DNA of 64,000 bases from Symbiodinium natans (GCA_905221605.1 CAJNDS010002269.1:432094-496093), one strand, 5' to 3'; shown: positions 33,168 to 45,569, counted from the stretch's first letter. Made by a program: numbers and translations. The notes: generated by a model not told the origin, from the sequence alone.

Positions 33168-33250
33168 GGGGATCCCCCAATATAGATCCCCAAATAGTAG
33201 GATCCCCTTATAGTCGGGACCCCAAGAAGGTACCCCGAATTTCGGCAACC
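33168..33250. repeat. Interspersed element family C, copy 2
   Basis: Best-preserved copy: GGGGATCCCCC, GGATCCCCTTATAG, GGGACCCCAAGAAGGTACCC, TTTCGGCAACC, collinear with the blocks at 16434 and 40228. Confidence 0.55.
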
Positions 33251-33361
33251 TCTATGTTTCGCCTCGGAGACGCTAGCTGTACATGAATTCCGGGTTTAGG
33301 TTCAGGGCATAGGGTTTAGGGTTTAGGGTTTAGGGTTCAGGGCATAGGGACTGGCCGAGGC

Positions 33362-33414
33362 CCCCACTTCTCGAACAGCTGCTGCATACGTGCCTGGTGT
33401 TCAGCCGACGGAGC
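33362..33414 (-). CDS. Candidate internal exon
   Basis: TTGAG|GCTCCG opens APSAEHQARMQQLFEKWG, ending at a GC donor. Helical, charged composition typical of coding sequence; unidentified. Confidence 0.35.
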
Positions 33415-33615
33415 CTCAAGGAAAACGCCAAGGATTGACCAGGGCGAGGAGAGCCCCAAAAGAAGTTAGGCCATGACCCATCATAACTACAGCGACCCTG
33501 CTTCTAAGCCCGGTCAGTATGTGCGCGCAAAACCTCAATCCTGTAAACCCTGCGCATTGCCCCCAGTGATATCTACGCATGGACCTCCCAGGAGCCATGT
33601 ACATGGCAGGGGCGC

Positions 33616-33705
33616 AGGGTTTAGGGTTTAGGGTTTAGGGTTTAGGGTTTAGGGTTTAGGGTTTAGGGTTTAGGGTTTAGGGTTTAGGGTGTAGGGTGTA
33701 GGGAT
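33616..33705. repeat. Telomere-like array (TTTAGGG)n
   Basis: About twelve units ending in TGTAGGG variants. Confidence 0.93.
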
Positions 33706-34369
33706 CAAAACTCGACTAGTTTGGGCCCTATTTCTTAGACTCCCCCTGAAGACAATGCTCCCAAATCAGGGGCCCTCTTCGAGCCAACAATGGTAAAGAT
33801 CAGACCTTACAACGGCGTTGACCCAAACATGCGGCTGATCATCGGATGGCAACTTCAGATCGCAAGGATTCTCGGTTTAGGGTTTAGGGTTTAGGGTTTA
33901 GGGTTTAGGATGAGTCAGAATTCCCGGTGCGGTGCACCAGGTATGATGAGCCCGCGGGTTCTGGGGATTGAGAACATCTTGGAGCCCCCCCGAAACCCCT
34001 TAAACCCTGCTTCCCGAGAAACCCTAAACCCAAAACCCCTAAATCCCTAAAACCCCATAAACCTACAAACCCCATAAACCCTATCCTATAAACCCCCAAA
34101 ACCCCTCAAAACCCCTAAAAACCTAAAACCCTGAAACCCGGGTCCCGGGCATTGCGCCGGAAATCCTGCTCTCCCTTGCTCGGGGAGGGACTCCGCCTGA
34201 AAAGGCGCAGGTGGAGGCTTTTTGGGGTTTGAGCGGTTTTGTTTTGGGGGTTTTTAGGGGCGTTTAGGGGTTTGGGAGGTTTTGGGGGTGTTTTAGGGGT
34301 TTAGGGAGTTTGGGGTTTAGGGGAATTTAGGGGTTTTGGGGGTTCAGGGGTTTAAGGGAAAAAACAGTT

Positions 34370-34490
34370 TAGGGGTTTAGAGGTTGAGGGGTTTAGGGGT
34401 TTAGGGGTTTAGAGGTTTAGGGGTTTAGGGGTTTAGGGGTTTAGGGGTTTAGGGGTTTAGGGGTTTAGGGGTTTAGGGGTTTAGGGCTAG
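34370..34490. repeat. (TTTAGGGG)n octamer array
   Basis: About fourteen TTTAGGGG units with few variants, an 8-bp relative of the telomeric heptamer. Confidence 0.85.
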
Positions 34491-34676
34491 GTTTCAGGGG
34501 TTTAGGGGCTTTAGGGTTCAAGGTTTAAGAATCTAAGGGTTTAAGGGTTCAGAGGTTGGTAAGTTTAGGGGAGCAAAGAGACCTTCCCAAAATGGGCTTC
34601 ATCCCGTCAGTGCCCTAGTACGCCCCGAAACACTATGATCCCCACTGTAGCAACCCCCAAAAAGTACCCCCATTGT

Positions 34677-34765
34677 TAGGGTTTAGGGTTTAGGGTTTAG
34701 GGTTTAGGGTTTAGGGTTTAGGGTTTAGGGTTTAGGGTTTAGGGTTTAGGGTTTAGGGTTTAGAG
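34677..34765. repeat. Telomere-like array (TTTAGGG)n
   Basis: Twelve units; an opposite-strand array follows at 34914-34985 after a 150-bp unique island. Confidence 0.93.
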
Positions 34766-35013
34766 TACCCATACAAATCCTGCAAAAGCCCAAGATAAGG
34801 TTCGAGGGCTGTAAGGGTTTGAGCGCTCTAGGTTTTGGGAGCTGCAATGCCAACTTTACAAAAGCTGCCGGGTACCTTCCGCAATGCTCACAACAACATG
34901 TCTAAGCCGCAAGCCCTAAACCCTAAACCCTAAACCCTAAACCCTAAACCCTAAACCCTAAACCCTAAACCCTAAACCCTAAACTGCAGACCCCGCGGTT
35001 CGCGCCTTCTAAC

Positions 35014-35079
35014 TTGCTTCATGGGCACAAAGGTCTCCTCCTCCATGAGGCGGTGAGAGGCAGCCCCTGGCTCCAGGCT
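35014..35079 (-). CDS. Candidate internal exon
   Basis: CACAG|AGCCTG opens a 22-codon frame (with SHRLMEEETFVPMKQ) and ends at a GT donor. Flanked by CCCTAAA on one side and TTTAGGG on the other. Confidence 0.35.
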
Positions 35080-35301
35080 CTGTGGTTTAGGGTTTAGGGT
35101 TTGGAGTTTAGGGTTTGGGGTTTAGGGTTTAGGGTTGAGGGAAGTTAGGGTTTACGATATTCAACTTATATTCTTAACTTCTTGGGGGAGAAAAAAGGGG
35201 GCTGTGGAAGTCTAGCGAGTTCAGGACTGCAGGTGCCTAGCGCCCTGAGCCCTAAATCCTAAAACCTGAAAATCTTCCGTACTCTAAGCCTCGAGTCTAC
35301 G

Positions 35302-35374
35302 GTTTAGGGTTTAGGGTTTAGGGTTTAGGGTTTAGGGTTTAGGGTTTAGGGTTTAGGGTTTAGGGTTTAGGGTT
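35302..35374. repeat. Telomere-like array (TTTAGGG)n
   Basis: Ten perfect units. Confidence 0.92.
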
Positions 35375-35797
35375 CCAACGCCACCCCAAAGGCATCAACA
35401 CGCAGGGAGGGCTTGCACATGGGACCTGGAACGCTTGCTTCCTTTCATTTAGGGAGCCTTGGGATACATACAAACCCTAAACCCTAAACCCGAAACCCTA
35501 AACCCTAAACCCTATAAACCCTAAACCCTAAACCCTCTTCAGGGAGGGGGGCTTATGAGGGGTGGGTATCTTGGAACCCTCCCCAAGTGGGGGAGCATTA
35601 GGGAGCCTTGGGATACATACAAACCTTCTAAACCCTAAACCCTAAATCCTGAACCCTAAATGGCAGGTGTATCAGGTTGAGGGTTTTGGGGTTGCTAAGG
35701 ATCCCGAAGCCGCTAAGAAGTCGTGCAACCCTCGGCCCCGCAACCCTAAACACTAAACCCTAAACCCTAAACCTGAATGAACGAAAGCAGGTTGCGC

Positions 35798-35863
35798 CTT
35801 GCTCTCGCGGCAGGGCACAAGCTGCTTTGTAACCCACGGGCTTCCGGGCGTACTCCTCCAGCG
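35798..35863 (-). CDS. Candidate internal exon
   Basis: AACAG|CGCTGG opens LEEYARKPVGYKAACALPRE and ends AAG|GC. 66 bp, flanked by telomere-like sequence. Phase does not join directly to the 35014 exon, so another exon may lie between or one border is wrong. Confidence 0.35.
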
Positions 35864-37968
35864 CTGTTTAAGGTTCTAGGGTTGAGTATTTAGGGCTTAG
35901 GGGTTTCCGGTGTCGGGTTGTGGGCTCAAGGATTGAGCGTTCAAGGCTCAGGGGGTTTGAGACCACCCTGACAGGGTCTTTTGGGCTTTTGGGCTTTTGG
36001 GCTTTTGGGGGGGCTTTTGGGGGCTTTTGGGGGCTTTTGGGGCTTTGAAGGCTCTTGGGACTTTTGAAGCTTCTTGGGGCTTTTCAGGCGTTAGGGTGGG
36101 TTGTTCGAGCAGACGGAACAACGCCCGACAAACCCCCGGATCCAAAACCCAAAGCCCCAAATGAACATATAAACCCTTCTGGTCAAGGGGGTTTGGGGCT
36201 TTGGGCTGGGGTTGAGGGCTTATGGTTTGGGATGTATATTGGGCTCACCCACTCCACTCCCCGCGGACCCATGCCCTGTCCTTCCCTGAAGAGCATACTG
36301 CCTTTTCCCTGTCTGCTTTGCCTGGCAGCTTCAGGCATACACCCGACACCCCTTGCGTGCGACGCACAAGGTTTAAGGCGTATATAAGGACGTCTACTAG
36401 GCTGGACCAAACATATGCCTACATATCCTCTTAAACCCCAAAAGGGAATGGACAATGTTACAGTAGCCCAAAGGGCTACCTGGTCTGGTGCTTGTTTGGC
36501 TTGGGGCCGTTTAGGGTTTGGGCCGTCTGTGTGCCCCATTGAGGTTGGCATCTGGGATGTGCCGGGGCTGGGGCTGGATTGCTTTTCGGGTGTAGGGTTC
36601 AGGGTTCGAGGTTTGGGGTTTAGGAATAGGGGTTTTTGCGCTTAGGAAGGCTTAGGGTCTAGGGTTTCGGCTCAAGCTTTTACTACAGCCCAAGCTGCAG
36701 GGGACACAGGTAATCTTGCAAAACTGCGCAAGCAACAGAACCCTGTTTACCCAATGCACTGCAAAGCCCGATCTTTAGCCAGTGCATGTACACGCTTCGG
36801 GTTTAGGGTTCAGGGCTCAGGGCTCCAGCTGTCAAAGTTTGATCTCTAAATCGTTAGGGCATGTAGGGTATGGCCGAGCCTGCTTGGGGGGTGAAGGGCA
36901 CTGGAGTTTGGATGGGCTGGATCTGACCCCAAAGGCCTGAAACCTTAAATCCTCAAACCCCTAAACCGTCTAAACCCGAAAGCGTGTGAACCCTAACCCT
37001 ACTTCGAGGAGACCAGTTTGCTGAGTGCCGGGCGCATCTCTTCTACCAGCTCTTTGTCTGTCTTTCCTTTCTCTCGTGCCCAGTCTACACCTGGCGAGAA
37101 TAAGCGGCTTGGCCCTAATTAACCCCCAAACCCTCAACCCTAAAGCCCCGAAAGCCCCTGGAGGCCCAAAGCCATACATCCCTAAAACCAAAACCCGGGT
37201 TTCTGGACCCGAGGCCCCAAACGCAATAAACTGTTGTACCTTTACACCCTACTTGTAGCCTCAGTTACAACTACCCCTCTGGTGGCCAAAGCCCTGAGAG
37301 GCCCCACTCTTCCCTTCACCGTCCCTCGACCAGCCCTTTTACCAGGGGGTGCTTTGCAAACCCCTCAACCCTAAACCCTAATCCTAAACCCTAAACCCTA
37401 AAGCCTAAACCCTAAACCCTAAGCCCTAACCCCTAAGCCTAAACCCTAAACCCTAAACCCGAACCTTAAACCCTAAACCCCGAGCGCACCATCTCTCGAA
37501 CGACTCCTGGAGCGCCCCCGAGGCATCCGCCCGACCTCGGCACCCCGGGTTAGAGGTTTATAGGGTTTAGGGTTTCGGGGGCTAGGGTTTAGGGTTTAGG
37601 GTTTAAGGGAAGGGTTCAGGGTTTTGTGGCTCAAGGCTTCAAGGCTTCGTGGGTAAGAGTCTTCCGAACAAGCGACCAGGGTTCTCGGGTGTAGCAGAGC
37701 TCTGGGCGCCCTTAACTCACGTAAACGCGTCCCTAGCGGCCCCTCACTTGAAGGGCCATGCGTACTGGTACAGGGTTCTACAAGACCTCAACCCTAAACC
37801 CTAAACCCTAAACCCTAAACCCTAAACCCTAAGATCAGGGAAGGCTGTAGTTCAGGGTTTAAGGCTTCAGCTATTGCTAAGTTCTAACGCTGCGCTTCGT
37901 ATGACGCAAGCTATCACCGGCTCGAAGACTCCAAGGACCCACATTCACGAAACCCCAAAACCTTGCAG

Positions 37969-38062
37969 GTTTAGGGTTTAGGGTTTAGGGTTTAGGGTTT
38001 AGGGTTTAGGGTTTAGGGTTTAGGGTTTAGGGTTTAGGGTTTAGGGTTTAGGGTTTAGGGTC
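37969..38062. repeat. Telomere-like array (TTTAGGG)n
   Basis: Thirteen units, flanked on the right by CCCAAATCCTAAACCCC, a degenerate inverted junction. Confidence 0.92.
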
Positions 38063-38106
38063 CCCAAATCCTAAACCCCAAACCCCAAGGGGTTTCAAAA
38101 AGGTTC

Positions 38107-38162
38107 CGGGTGCAAGCTCGCCGCGGTCCCCTTGTATCTCGCGTCGGACAGGATGATGCGAC
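38107..38162 (-). CDS. Candidate internal exon
   Basis: CGCAG|GTCGC opens RIILSDARYKGTAASLHPE in one of two open frames and closes before GAACC. Unidentified. Confidence 0.28.
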
Positions 38163-39409
38163 CTGCGGGTCTCCGGGTGCACCGGGTTTAGGGTTTAGGG
38201 TTTAGGGTTTAGGGTTTAGGGTTTAGGGTTTAGGGTTTAGGGTTTAGGGCTTAGGGCTTAGGGCTTGGGGTCTAGGGTTTAGGGTTTAGGGTTTGGGGTC
38301 TAGGGTTTAGGGTTTCGGGCTTTCTGGGTCGATGGCTCAGGGGTCTCTTTAGCATCAAGCGCGGGTCTCCCTGAGCTTGCTAACTGCAGCTGTCTGGAGG
38401 TTGGGGTTTGGGGCTTGGCTTCCAAGCACCCCGGGCAAACAACACACTGCTTGGTTTGGGGCTTACGGATTTAAGGTCCTAGCCGAGAGACCCTCAACCC
38501 TAAGCCCTAAGCCCTAAGCCCTAAACCCTAAACCCTAAACCCTAAACCCCAAACCCAAAGCACCGTTGTTTCGGCGAGGGCTTGGAGCTCAGCTTCAGGG
38601 TTGAGGGTTGACGAGTTTATAGAGGTAACCCCGAACAGCCAGCCTAAAGGCTGAAACCCTACGAGCTCTGAACTCCCGCAGTGTTCACGTAGCGTGGGTT
38701 TAAGGTTCCATGGATGAAGGCATGGGGTTCAGTTTTCGTGTGGTTTGTTGTGGGGATGAAGGGCTTGGGGGCTTTAGGGGCTTTCCGGTTGTTTTGGGCC
38801 ACAGGTCCCGTTGTCATCGGTAAACCGGGCTTAGGCAATTTGGGGTTCGGATGCCCAATACAAGGCCTGCTTTGCCCCAAACAAGTGAAACTGGAGCCCT
38901 AAATTCCAGAAATCTCACACACCACGTCCCTTTGCACTTCTATGCAAACAGAACCCTTAACAAGACCACTCCAAGATACCCCACTCCAACTCCTGTATTA
39001 GCTAAGCCTTGACACAGCCCATCTTGTCTGGATGCAGCGCTCGAGACGCGGCTGCATGGAACGCGTCAGGTTTGTGGAAACCACTCCGAAGGACTCCCGG
39101 GGCGGAGTTATCGTCCGCGGGAGCTTCGATTCAAACATTCTTTTGTTGTCACCTTCGCAGTTTAAGGGTGTGCAGTTTAGGGTTTTTGGGGTTTTTGGGG
39201 GAGGGGATTTAGGAGGTTTAGGGTCTAGGGTGTCTGGGGTTTGGGGTTCGGGGTTCAGGGTGAAATTAAGGTTCATGATCCATGGGCAGCTGTGCTGGGA
39301 CAACCATGGGTTGGGTACTGAAACCTAGACCCTAAACCCCGTTTCGGACGTCGTACTCCTGAACCTTCAGGTTTGCAGTGTAGGGTCTGCAGCTAGGGGG
39401 ATAGGGGTA

Positions 39410-39481
39410 AGAGCGTTCAGGAAGCGTGCGCCAGCCCAGAAGCACCCCTGCGAAGAGCTTCTGGGCATCGAAGGGATTGAA
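39410..39481 (-). CDS. Candidate internal exon
   Basis: TTTCAG|TTCAATCCC opens FNPFDAQKLFAGVLLGWRTL. The acceptor is preceded by a pyrimidine-rich stretch; the 3' border is uncertain. Confidence 0.35.
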
Positions 39482-40227
39482 CTGAAAGCACCGAAAAGAG
39501 TGGGTCAGGAGGCTACTTTGCACTCAGCCCTAAACCCTTGCATGTTAAGCATAGGTTCAAAATGAAGGTTTGGACAGGTGTTCACCGCGCAGGAAACCGC
39601 ATTGCTAGCCATTCCAAAAGCCTCTCTAGGCTGGCCCTTTCAAAGCCGGGAAGAGATTCCTGAACAAGAGTTTAGGGTGTCGAAATATCCCAAGGGCCGA
39701 AAACGAAACCCTACACTGCTTGTCAAGGGCCGACCTAGCGCTCTGTACATTATGCTGCGCCTTGCGTTTCATCACTCGGAGGCTCCCAAAAAAAGCAGAG
39801 GCCCCCGAAGGAACTCCCCCCTCATTTTTGGGGGGGTTTCTCTTGAGTTGGGGGCCTCTCTTCCTGGGATCCTACGATCCTACGACCCGGCGTGTGAGGG
39901 AGTGCGGCGTGCCGCTGGTGAAGGTTTCGGGCTTTGGCGGTCTCATGGACCAGGGTTCAAGTTTAGGGTTAGGATTATATAGGGTTTCGGGGCTTAGCTT
40001 GGGGCTCTTTTTGCTGAGGGTCTGCAAGGCCCATAAAGCCTCAACCAACGTAGGGTCTTGGGCCCTCCAGCGAGCCTAAAGCACTCTCCACGGACTGCTG
40101 CCTCGTCTTGGAGGCCGCGGAAGACAGCCAGCCGGTCTTTCGGCAAAATCCTCCAGCCCTGTGCGGAGCTCTTGCGCGGGAACTTACAAAAGCTCTCCTG
40201 GGCGCGGATGGGTAATTCCCAAAATAT

Positions 40228-40312
40228 GGGGTACCCCTTCTATACCTAAAATAGAATAGAGTCCCCTTATTATGGGACCCCCAAAAAGGGTACCCCTGTT
40301 GTCGGAAACCCC
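40228..40312. repeat. Interspersed element family C, copy 3
   Basis: GGGGTACCCC, TAGAATAGAGTCCCCTTATT, GGGACCCCCAAAAAGGGTAC, GTCGGAAACCCCC. Same order as the two other copies; a partial relative is inside the hairpin near 22990-23025. Confidence 0.5.
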
Positions 40313-41139
40313 CAGATCACAAAACCAGGGCCAACACCAGCTCTCTTCACAGATCACGGCATGTTGTCGAGCCGAGGCTGGTAGAAGGCCTCCGACCTGT
40401 GAACCTCTGGTTGTAGTTCCTGAGAAGGTGCTTTTCGTCCGTTTTTTCTCGTTGATTTCTACTTCTTAATGAATTCATACTTTGCTACCCTGCTTAGGAT
40501 CGTAGTCAGACTTCTGTCGTACATGACATAAAGTGAGGAGGCAACCCAGGCGTCGGAACTACAGTCAGAGGCACAAGTCTGACTTGTGAAGCCAGGCATA
40601 TATGCATGGGATCGAGAGGATCCTGTGTCAGACGAGGCCCCACATTCACCGATGCTGGAGAGGTGCAGTTGGGGATTCTAGAATACAGGGGCCCAAACCA
40701 TTACCTACACTCGCCCACTTTAAGTCCCCATACCAAAAGCAAGCTGCCCGAAAATCACCCCTTCCATTGGACACCGTGAGCTCTGAGCCCGAAGCCACCT
40801 AAGCCCTGTACGGCTCTAAATTACTGCTTGGCCCAAGGCTACATGTGCTGCTGACGTCAGCACTATGCTGGAGGCAGCAAGTGCCAGAAGGATCGCTTCT
40901 GTGCATTCTGGGCGCTTATTGAGGGTTTAGGGTTTAGGGTTTAGGGTTTAGGGTTTAGGGTTTAGGGTTTAGGATTTAGGATTTAGGGTTTAGGGTTGTT
41001 GAGGCTCCTACCCAGAGCTTTGACACGGTGCGCGCAACACTGCTGCCTCTTGTTGTCAACGGGCGGTGAAGTCGATGGCTTTATTTTTCTTCTGAAGGAT
41101 GCCTGAGGTTTTATATTTGTGCTCTCCTTGCAGCTTCAG

Positions 41140-41262
41140 GTTTAGGGTTTAGGGTTAGGGTTTAGGGTTTAGGGTTTAGGGTTTAGGGTTTAGGGTTTAG
41201 GGTTTAGGGTTTAGGGTTTAGGGTTTAGGGTTTAGGGTTTAGGGTTTAGGATTCAGGGTTTT
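41140..41262. repeat. Telomere-like array (TTTAGGG)n
   Basis: About sixteen units with one 6-bp unit (TTAGGG). Confidence 0.93.
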
Positions 41263-41774
41263 GGGTTTAGGGTCGCTTCCTATGTCCTAGGTTGCACGCT
41301 GAACTGAGAATGAGAATGGTGGCCCCCCTGTTTCACGGAGCGTACAACGGAAGCCAAGACCCTGAACCCTAAAACATAAATCAACACGGGCATTTCTGGG
41401 CAACTTAGTTTCGAAGTTTTTTGTCAGTTCCTTCCTTTCTGACCTGTCTTTCCCTCTCCAGGGTTTGCGGGTGTAGGCGCCAGCAGCGGTAGCGGTACAT
41501 TTGGCTTAAATGCCCTCTGAAAATATTCTGAAACTATTCCGAAATAAGATGCTGTTAAAACCCAATGAGAGTTTAGGGTTTAGGGCTTAGGGTTACGAAC
41601 GTCAACACGTCCTCCTGAGCATTCGTAGCGCTAGCAGTACCAGCACAGCCTCTGGAAGCCTGAGCCCTCATCCTGAGATAAAAGAGACACAGCAACAAAC
41701 ATATCCGCCCGAATTGCTCTAAACCAAAATCCTCCTGAACTCAACAAAATAACATTTATTTAAATTCTGAAAAA

Positions 41775-41818
41775 GGAGAGAGAGAGAGTGAGAGAGAGAG
41801 AGAGAGAAAAAAAAAATG
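41775..41818. repeat. (GA)n plus A-run
   Basis: AGAGAG units followed by about ten A. Confidence 0.85.
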
Positions 41819-42087
41819 ATAATAAGAAACTGCGGGCCTACCTGGCATGGTCGAGCTGACATGCTAAGGGCTGATGGGGGGCTTGGCGAACCCGAAGTCC
41901 CATAAACCCCCTAAGCCCCTTAAACCATAAGGCCTAAACCCTATACCCTAAACCCCAAACCCTAACACCCTGGTTTTCTCGATCCCAGATGTCTCTCCGT
42001 GCCGGCCACGAGGCTCGACGGAAGACGGTGCCAGTATTGCTGCACAACGTGCCGGGGAGCAGATACACCCTAAAAGACCCCCACCCG

Positions 42088-42191
42088 AAACCCTAAACCC
42101 TAAACCCTAAGCCCTAAGCCCTAAGCCCTAAGCACTGAGCCCGGAGTCCTGAGCCCTGAGCCCTGAGCCCTGAGCCCTGAGCCCTAAGCCC
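42088..42191. repeat. CCCTAAA to CCCTAAG to CCCTGAG array
   Basis: The array changes type in steps from telomeric heptamers to the CCCTGAG variant. Confidence 0.8.
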
Positions 42192-42651
42192 AAACAAGAA
42201 CCCGGGGATTCTTCGAAAGGCCCTTCGAAGGGATGGACCACAGGATAGCGAATACCTTAAGTGGGAAACGCTTACCCGTACCAAAAAGAAGCATACCTTA
42301 TTTAGGGTTTAGGGTTTAGGGTTTAGGGTTTAGGGCTTAAGGTTTAGGGTTGGTTGTTTTAGGGGGGGCAGTTATCTTGACGCTGGGGCTTAGGGTTCAG
42401 GGCTTTGGGGCTCCAGGGTTTTAGGATTTCCGCGTTTGGGTGTTGAACAACCATTGCCCCCGACCCTAAACCCCTAAACCCTAAACCCTACACCTTAAGT
42501 TTTGGGGCTTCGGGTTTGGGGTTCACGGTCCGTCTTGCTCTCCCTCCCACTCGTACTTCTTCTATCACTTCCATTCGGGAATGGAGTGATCAGGGTGGGC
42601 TACGGAAGCCGACGCGCTAGGCCCGAGCACGCCCTGCACCTGAAAAAGACA

Positions 42652-42755
42652 GTTTAGGGCTTAGGGCTTAGGGCTTAGGGCTTAGGGCTTAGGGCTTAGG
42701 GCTTAGGGCTTAGGGCTTAGGGCTTAGGGCTTAGGGCTTAGGGCTTAGGGCTTAG
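42652..42755. repeat. Variant telomere-like array, (TTAGGGC)n
   Basis: About fourteen uninterrupted TTAGGGC heptamers, a C replacing one T of TTTAGGG in every unit. Confidence 0.9.
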
Positions 42756-42828
42756 GGGAAAAGACTTTGTAAGGATTTCACGGGCTGTATGGGTTAACCC
42801 GAAGTGCATAAGCCCTAACCCAGGGATT

Positions 42829-42967
42829 TCAGATTGATGGATGTAAGCCCCATGGCATTGTCACGGCTGCTCCCCGCAAAGGAGCGAGAACTTCAGACCA
42901 TTTCTTCATAAACGGCCAGGGATGAGGAGTGCAGGCGGCTAGAATGGAATGCAACTCCATGAGATTC
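42829..42967 (-). CDS. Candidate terminal exon of a second unidentified gene
   Basis: CGCAG|GAATCTC opens a frame of 45 codons ([20 protein letters not shown], then [17 protein letters not shown]) to TGA at 42829. An island at about 43515-43605 on the same strand (CPEHRWVKMQATFAGFPA) could be the preceding exon. Confidence 0.4.
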
Positions 42968-42995
42968 CTGCGCTGGCCTTGACGTTAGAAATTTG

Positions 42996-43148
42996 AGGGG
43001 GGGGGGGGGGGGGGGGGGGGGGACGGGGGCGGAAGGGGGGGGGGAGGGGAACCGGGGGCGGAAGGGGGGGGGGAGGGGAACCGGGGAGGGGGGGCGGGGT
43101 GGAGGGGATGTATACACATGTATACATATTTCCATATACATTTATGTT

Positions 43149-43184
<36 letters not shown>

Positions 43185-43231
43185 GAGATACATATTTGTA
43201 TACAGATATGTATACACACATATATACGCTA
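42996..43231. repeat. Poly(G)/GGGGAA block and adjoining (TA)n
   Basis: An uninterrupted G run of over 20, then G-rich units with GGGGAACCGGGGG repeated, followed by TATACATATA repeats to about 43231. Confidence 0.85.
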
Positions 43232-43605
43232 ATTCCTGGTACCAGGTATTTATGTGCACTTGCAGCTTACTCCTTCTAAGCCCTCGACCCTACAGGGTTT
43301 GGCGACTTCAGGGGGGTTAGGATGTGTTATTCAGAGGGCTTCGGGTGCGGGACTTGGGGCTTGCAACCCCCAACCCAAAACCCTTAACCCTATCAACCCT
43401 AGAGGGTTTACGGAGTCTGGAGGGTTAGAGGGTTTAGAGGGTTTAGAGGGCTTTGGGGGTTTAGAGGCTTTAGGGGGTTTATGGAGTTTAGAGGCTTTGC
43501 AGGGCTTGGAGGGTTTGCAATGCTGCAGGGAAGCCCGCGAAGGTCGCCTGCATCTTCACCCAGCGATGTTCAGGACAGCTGCAGAAATTGCAGGCTTCTG
43601 CCAAG

Positions 43606-45569
43606 AAGGCGGATCCGAACCAACCTAAACCCGAGATCCCTACACCGGGGTAGGTTTGGGGTCCCATAAAGTTGGCAACCACAAAAACAAGGACCACCCC
43701 GCCCGAAGCCCAAGGCACTTGCAATCACGTCACATAGGGCTCGTAGGTACCATCCGGCATCTTCTTCGAGCGGTATTGGGCTCTAAACCCTTATACATAA
43801 ACCCTCGAGCAACGTCCACTATCCCTTTGGGCGAGAACCCCTAAACTCCAAACCATATTTGTTGGTACCTTAAACCATACGGCACATACTATTGTAGGAG
43901 ACCCCCGAAGGGATCCATAGTGTGGAATCAACCCACATCTGACACCTAAATCTCAACCCCCTAGCTTACCCCCTAAGCCTCTAAACTTCGGAACCTCAAA
44001 ACACGTCGCCCCCAAGCCCCTGAACTAAACCCTGGACCTAAACCCGTGATATGCCTAAACTCCCGACATCCCATGTGAAGCTAGGGTAGCTGGATCCGTC
44101 GATCGCTTGAAAAAGAGCTCTCCTGATTCAGGGAGCAGAACCCAAAAAAGAGATTTCTGCATCCCATGTGATTGCGGCGAAAGGCCGCGAGCTTCAAGCA
44201 AGTAAGGGTTGAGGGTTCTAAGCCTTATGGGGGGGTGTCGGGGTGTTGTGTTTCGCCTGGAGGGCTGTCAGGATTTGGGGAGTCAACAAATGCCAAACGC
44301 AACCACTGATTCAAAAAAAGAGGCCTGCGTTTAGCAGGGAATGTGTTACCTGTTGCTGTCTTTTTGATATGCCACTTGGGCACAGCTTGGCATCCCACGA
44401 AGGCCAAAGAGGTCTGGCTACCACTGGAGCTGTCGGCGCGTGCGGTTTTAAACCCGAAACCCGAAACCCGAAACCCGAAACCCTAAACCCTAAACCCTAA
44501 ACCCTAGACCCTAAACCCTAAACCCTAAACCCTAAACAGCCTTCGGGAAAAAGCATTTGGGGTGTCGGGCTTAGTGGTGTTCATGGTCTACGTAGGGGGG
44601 TTTGGGGGTTCCAGTAGCGTTGCAGGCTCCAGTTGCTTGCCAGACCCTCGATGGGTCATGAAGCAAGAGCCGGGGCGAACGTTCACAAAAGACTCTACGC
44701 ACTCCTACACCCTAAACCCTATCCCATAAAATCACAAACCCTAAACCCTGAACCCTGTCTCCTAGCAAGGCGCATGGTTTAGGGTTAGGAGAGTTTATAG
44801 GGTTAGGGCTTGCCATCACACGAAGGACAACTGCCCCGGCCCAATGCAGTCAGCGTCAAATGCACTGTGAAGAAAGTCAACTGACTTTAGCAACAAACTT
44901 CAAAAAGACAGGCACTTGTGAAGATTCAAATTCTGTGCTATCCCGGCGGCTATGCGTCGGGTAGCCTTGTTCCAAGATTCTGTGGCCCTAGGGGAGGCGA
45001 GCGCGTGCAGACTTCACAGCCCAAAGCAAAGTACTCACAGACTCTGCAAAGGCCTAGTTTTCAAGGATCAACTGTTAAAAACCCACCTCAATCCTGAACC
45101 CTGAACCCTAGTGGTGGAGTGCAGCACCAGACAGAGCCTCGATTTCTGCGTAACGCTGATAAACCAACCCTAAATTAAAGCCCAAAAGGCCCAAGACACT
45201 AAAGCCCAGAGACCCTACAACGTCAACGCACCTGAAGCGGCAAAAGACCGAAACACCTCATCAAACCGCAGTGAACACCGGGGAATGTGACCCCAATTTG
45301 GGGGGGCTCAAAATTAGCAGAGGAAACAGCGAAGCGAAGACAACCCCATCAACACGATTTGCTTTTGGCAGACTCGTTCAGTGCTTTGTTCCCTCACTGG
45401 TAGGTGTTAAGATAGGAAGCCGAAATCTTGCCTGAAGACAAAAAACTCATGAGTCCAACCTCAAGAAACCATCAGAAACGACCATCACAGATCTTCACAA
45501 AGCCCCATTGAATTTCCAGAATTGCCATGTCATCTCTTTACCCTTCACCCTTCTCACTGTGTTCATCTG
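43606..45569. other. Region without recognised genes
   Basis: Short CCCGAAA/CCCTAAA array at 44450-44536 and several unique islands. At 44935-45065 the plus strand is open for over 40 codons (AAMRRVALFQDSVALGEASA), a weak exon candidate. Nothing else assignable. Confidence 0.4.
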
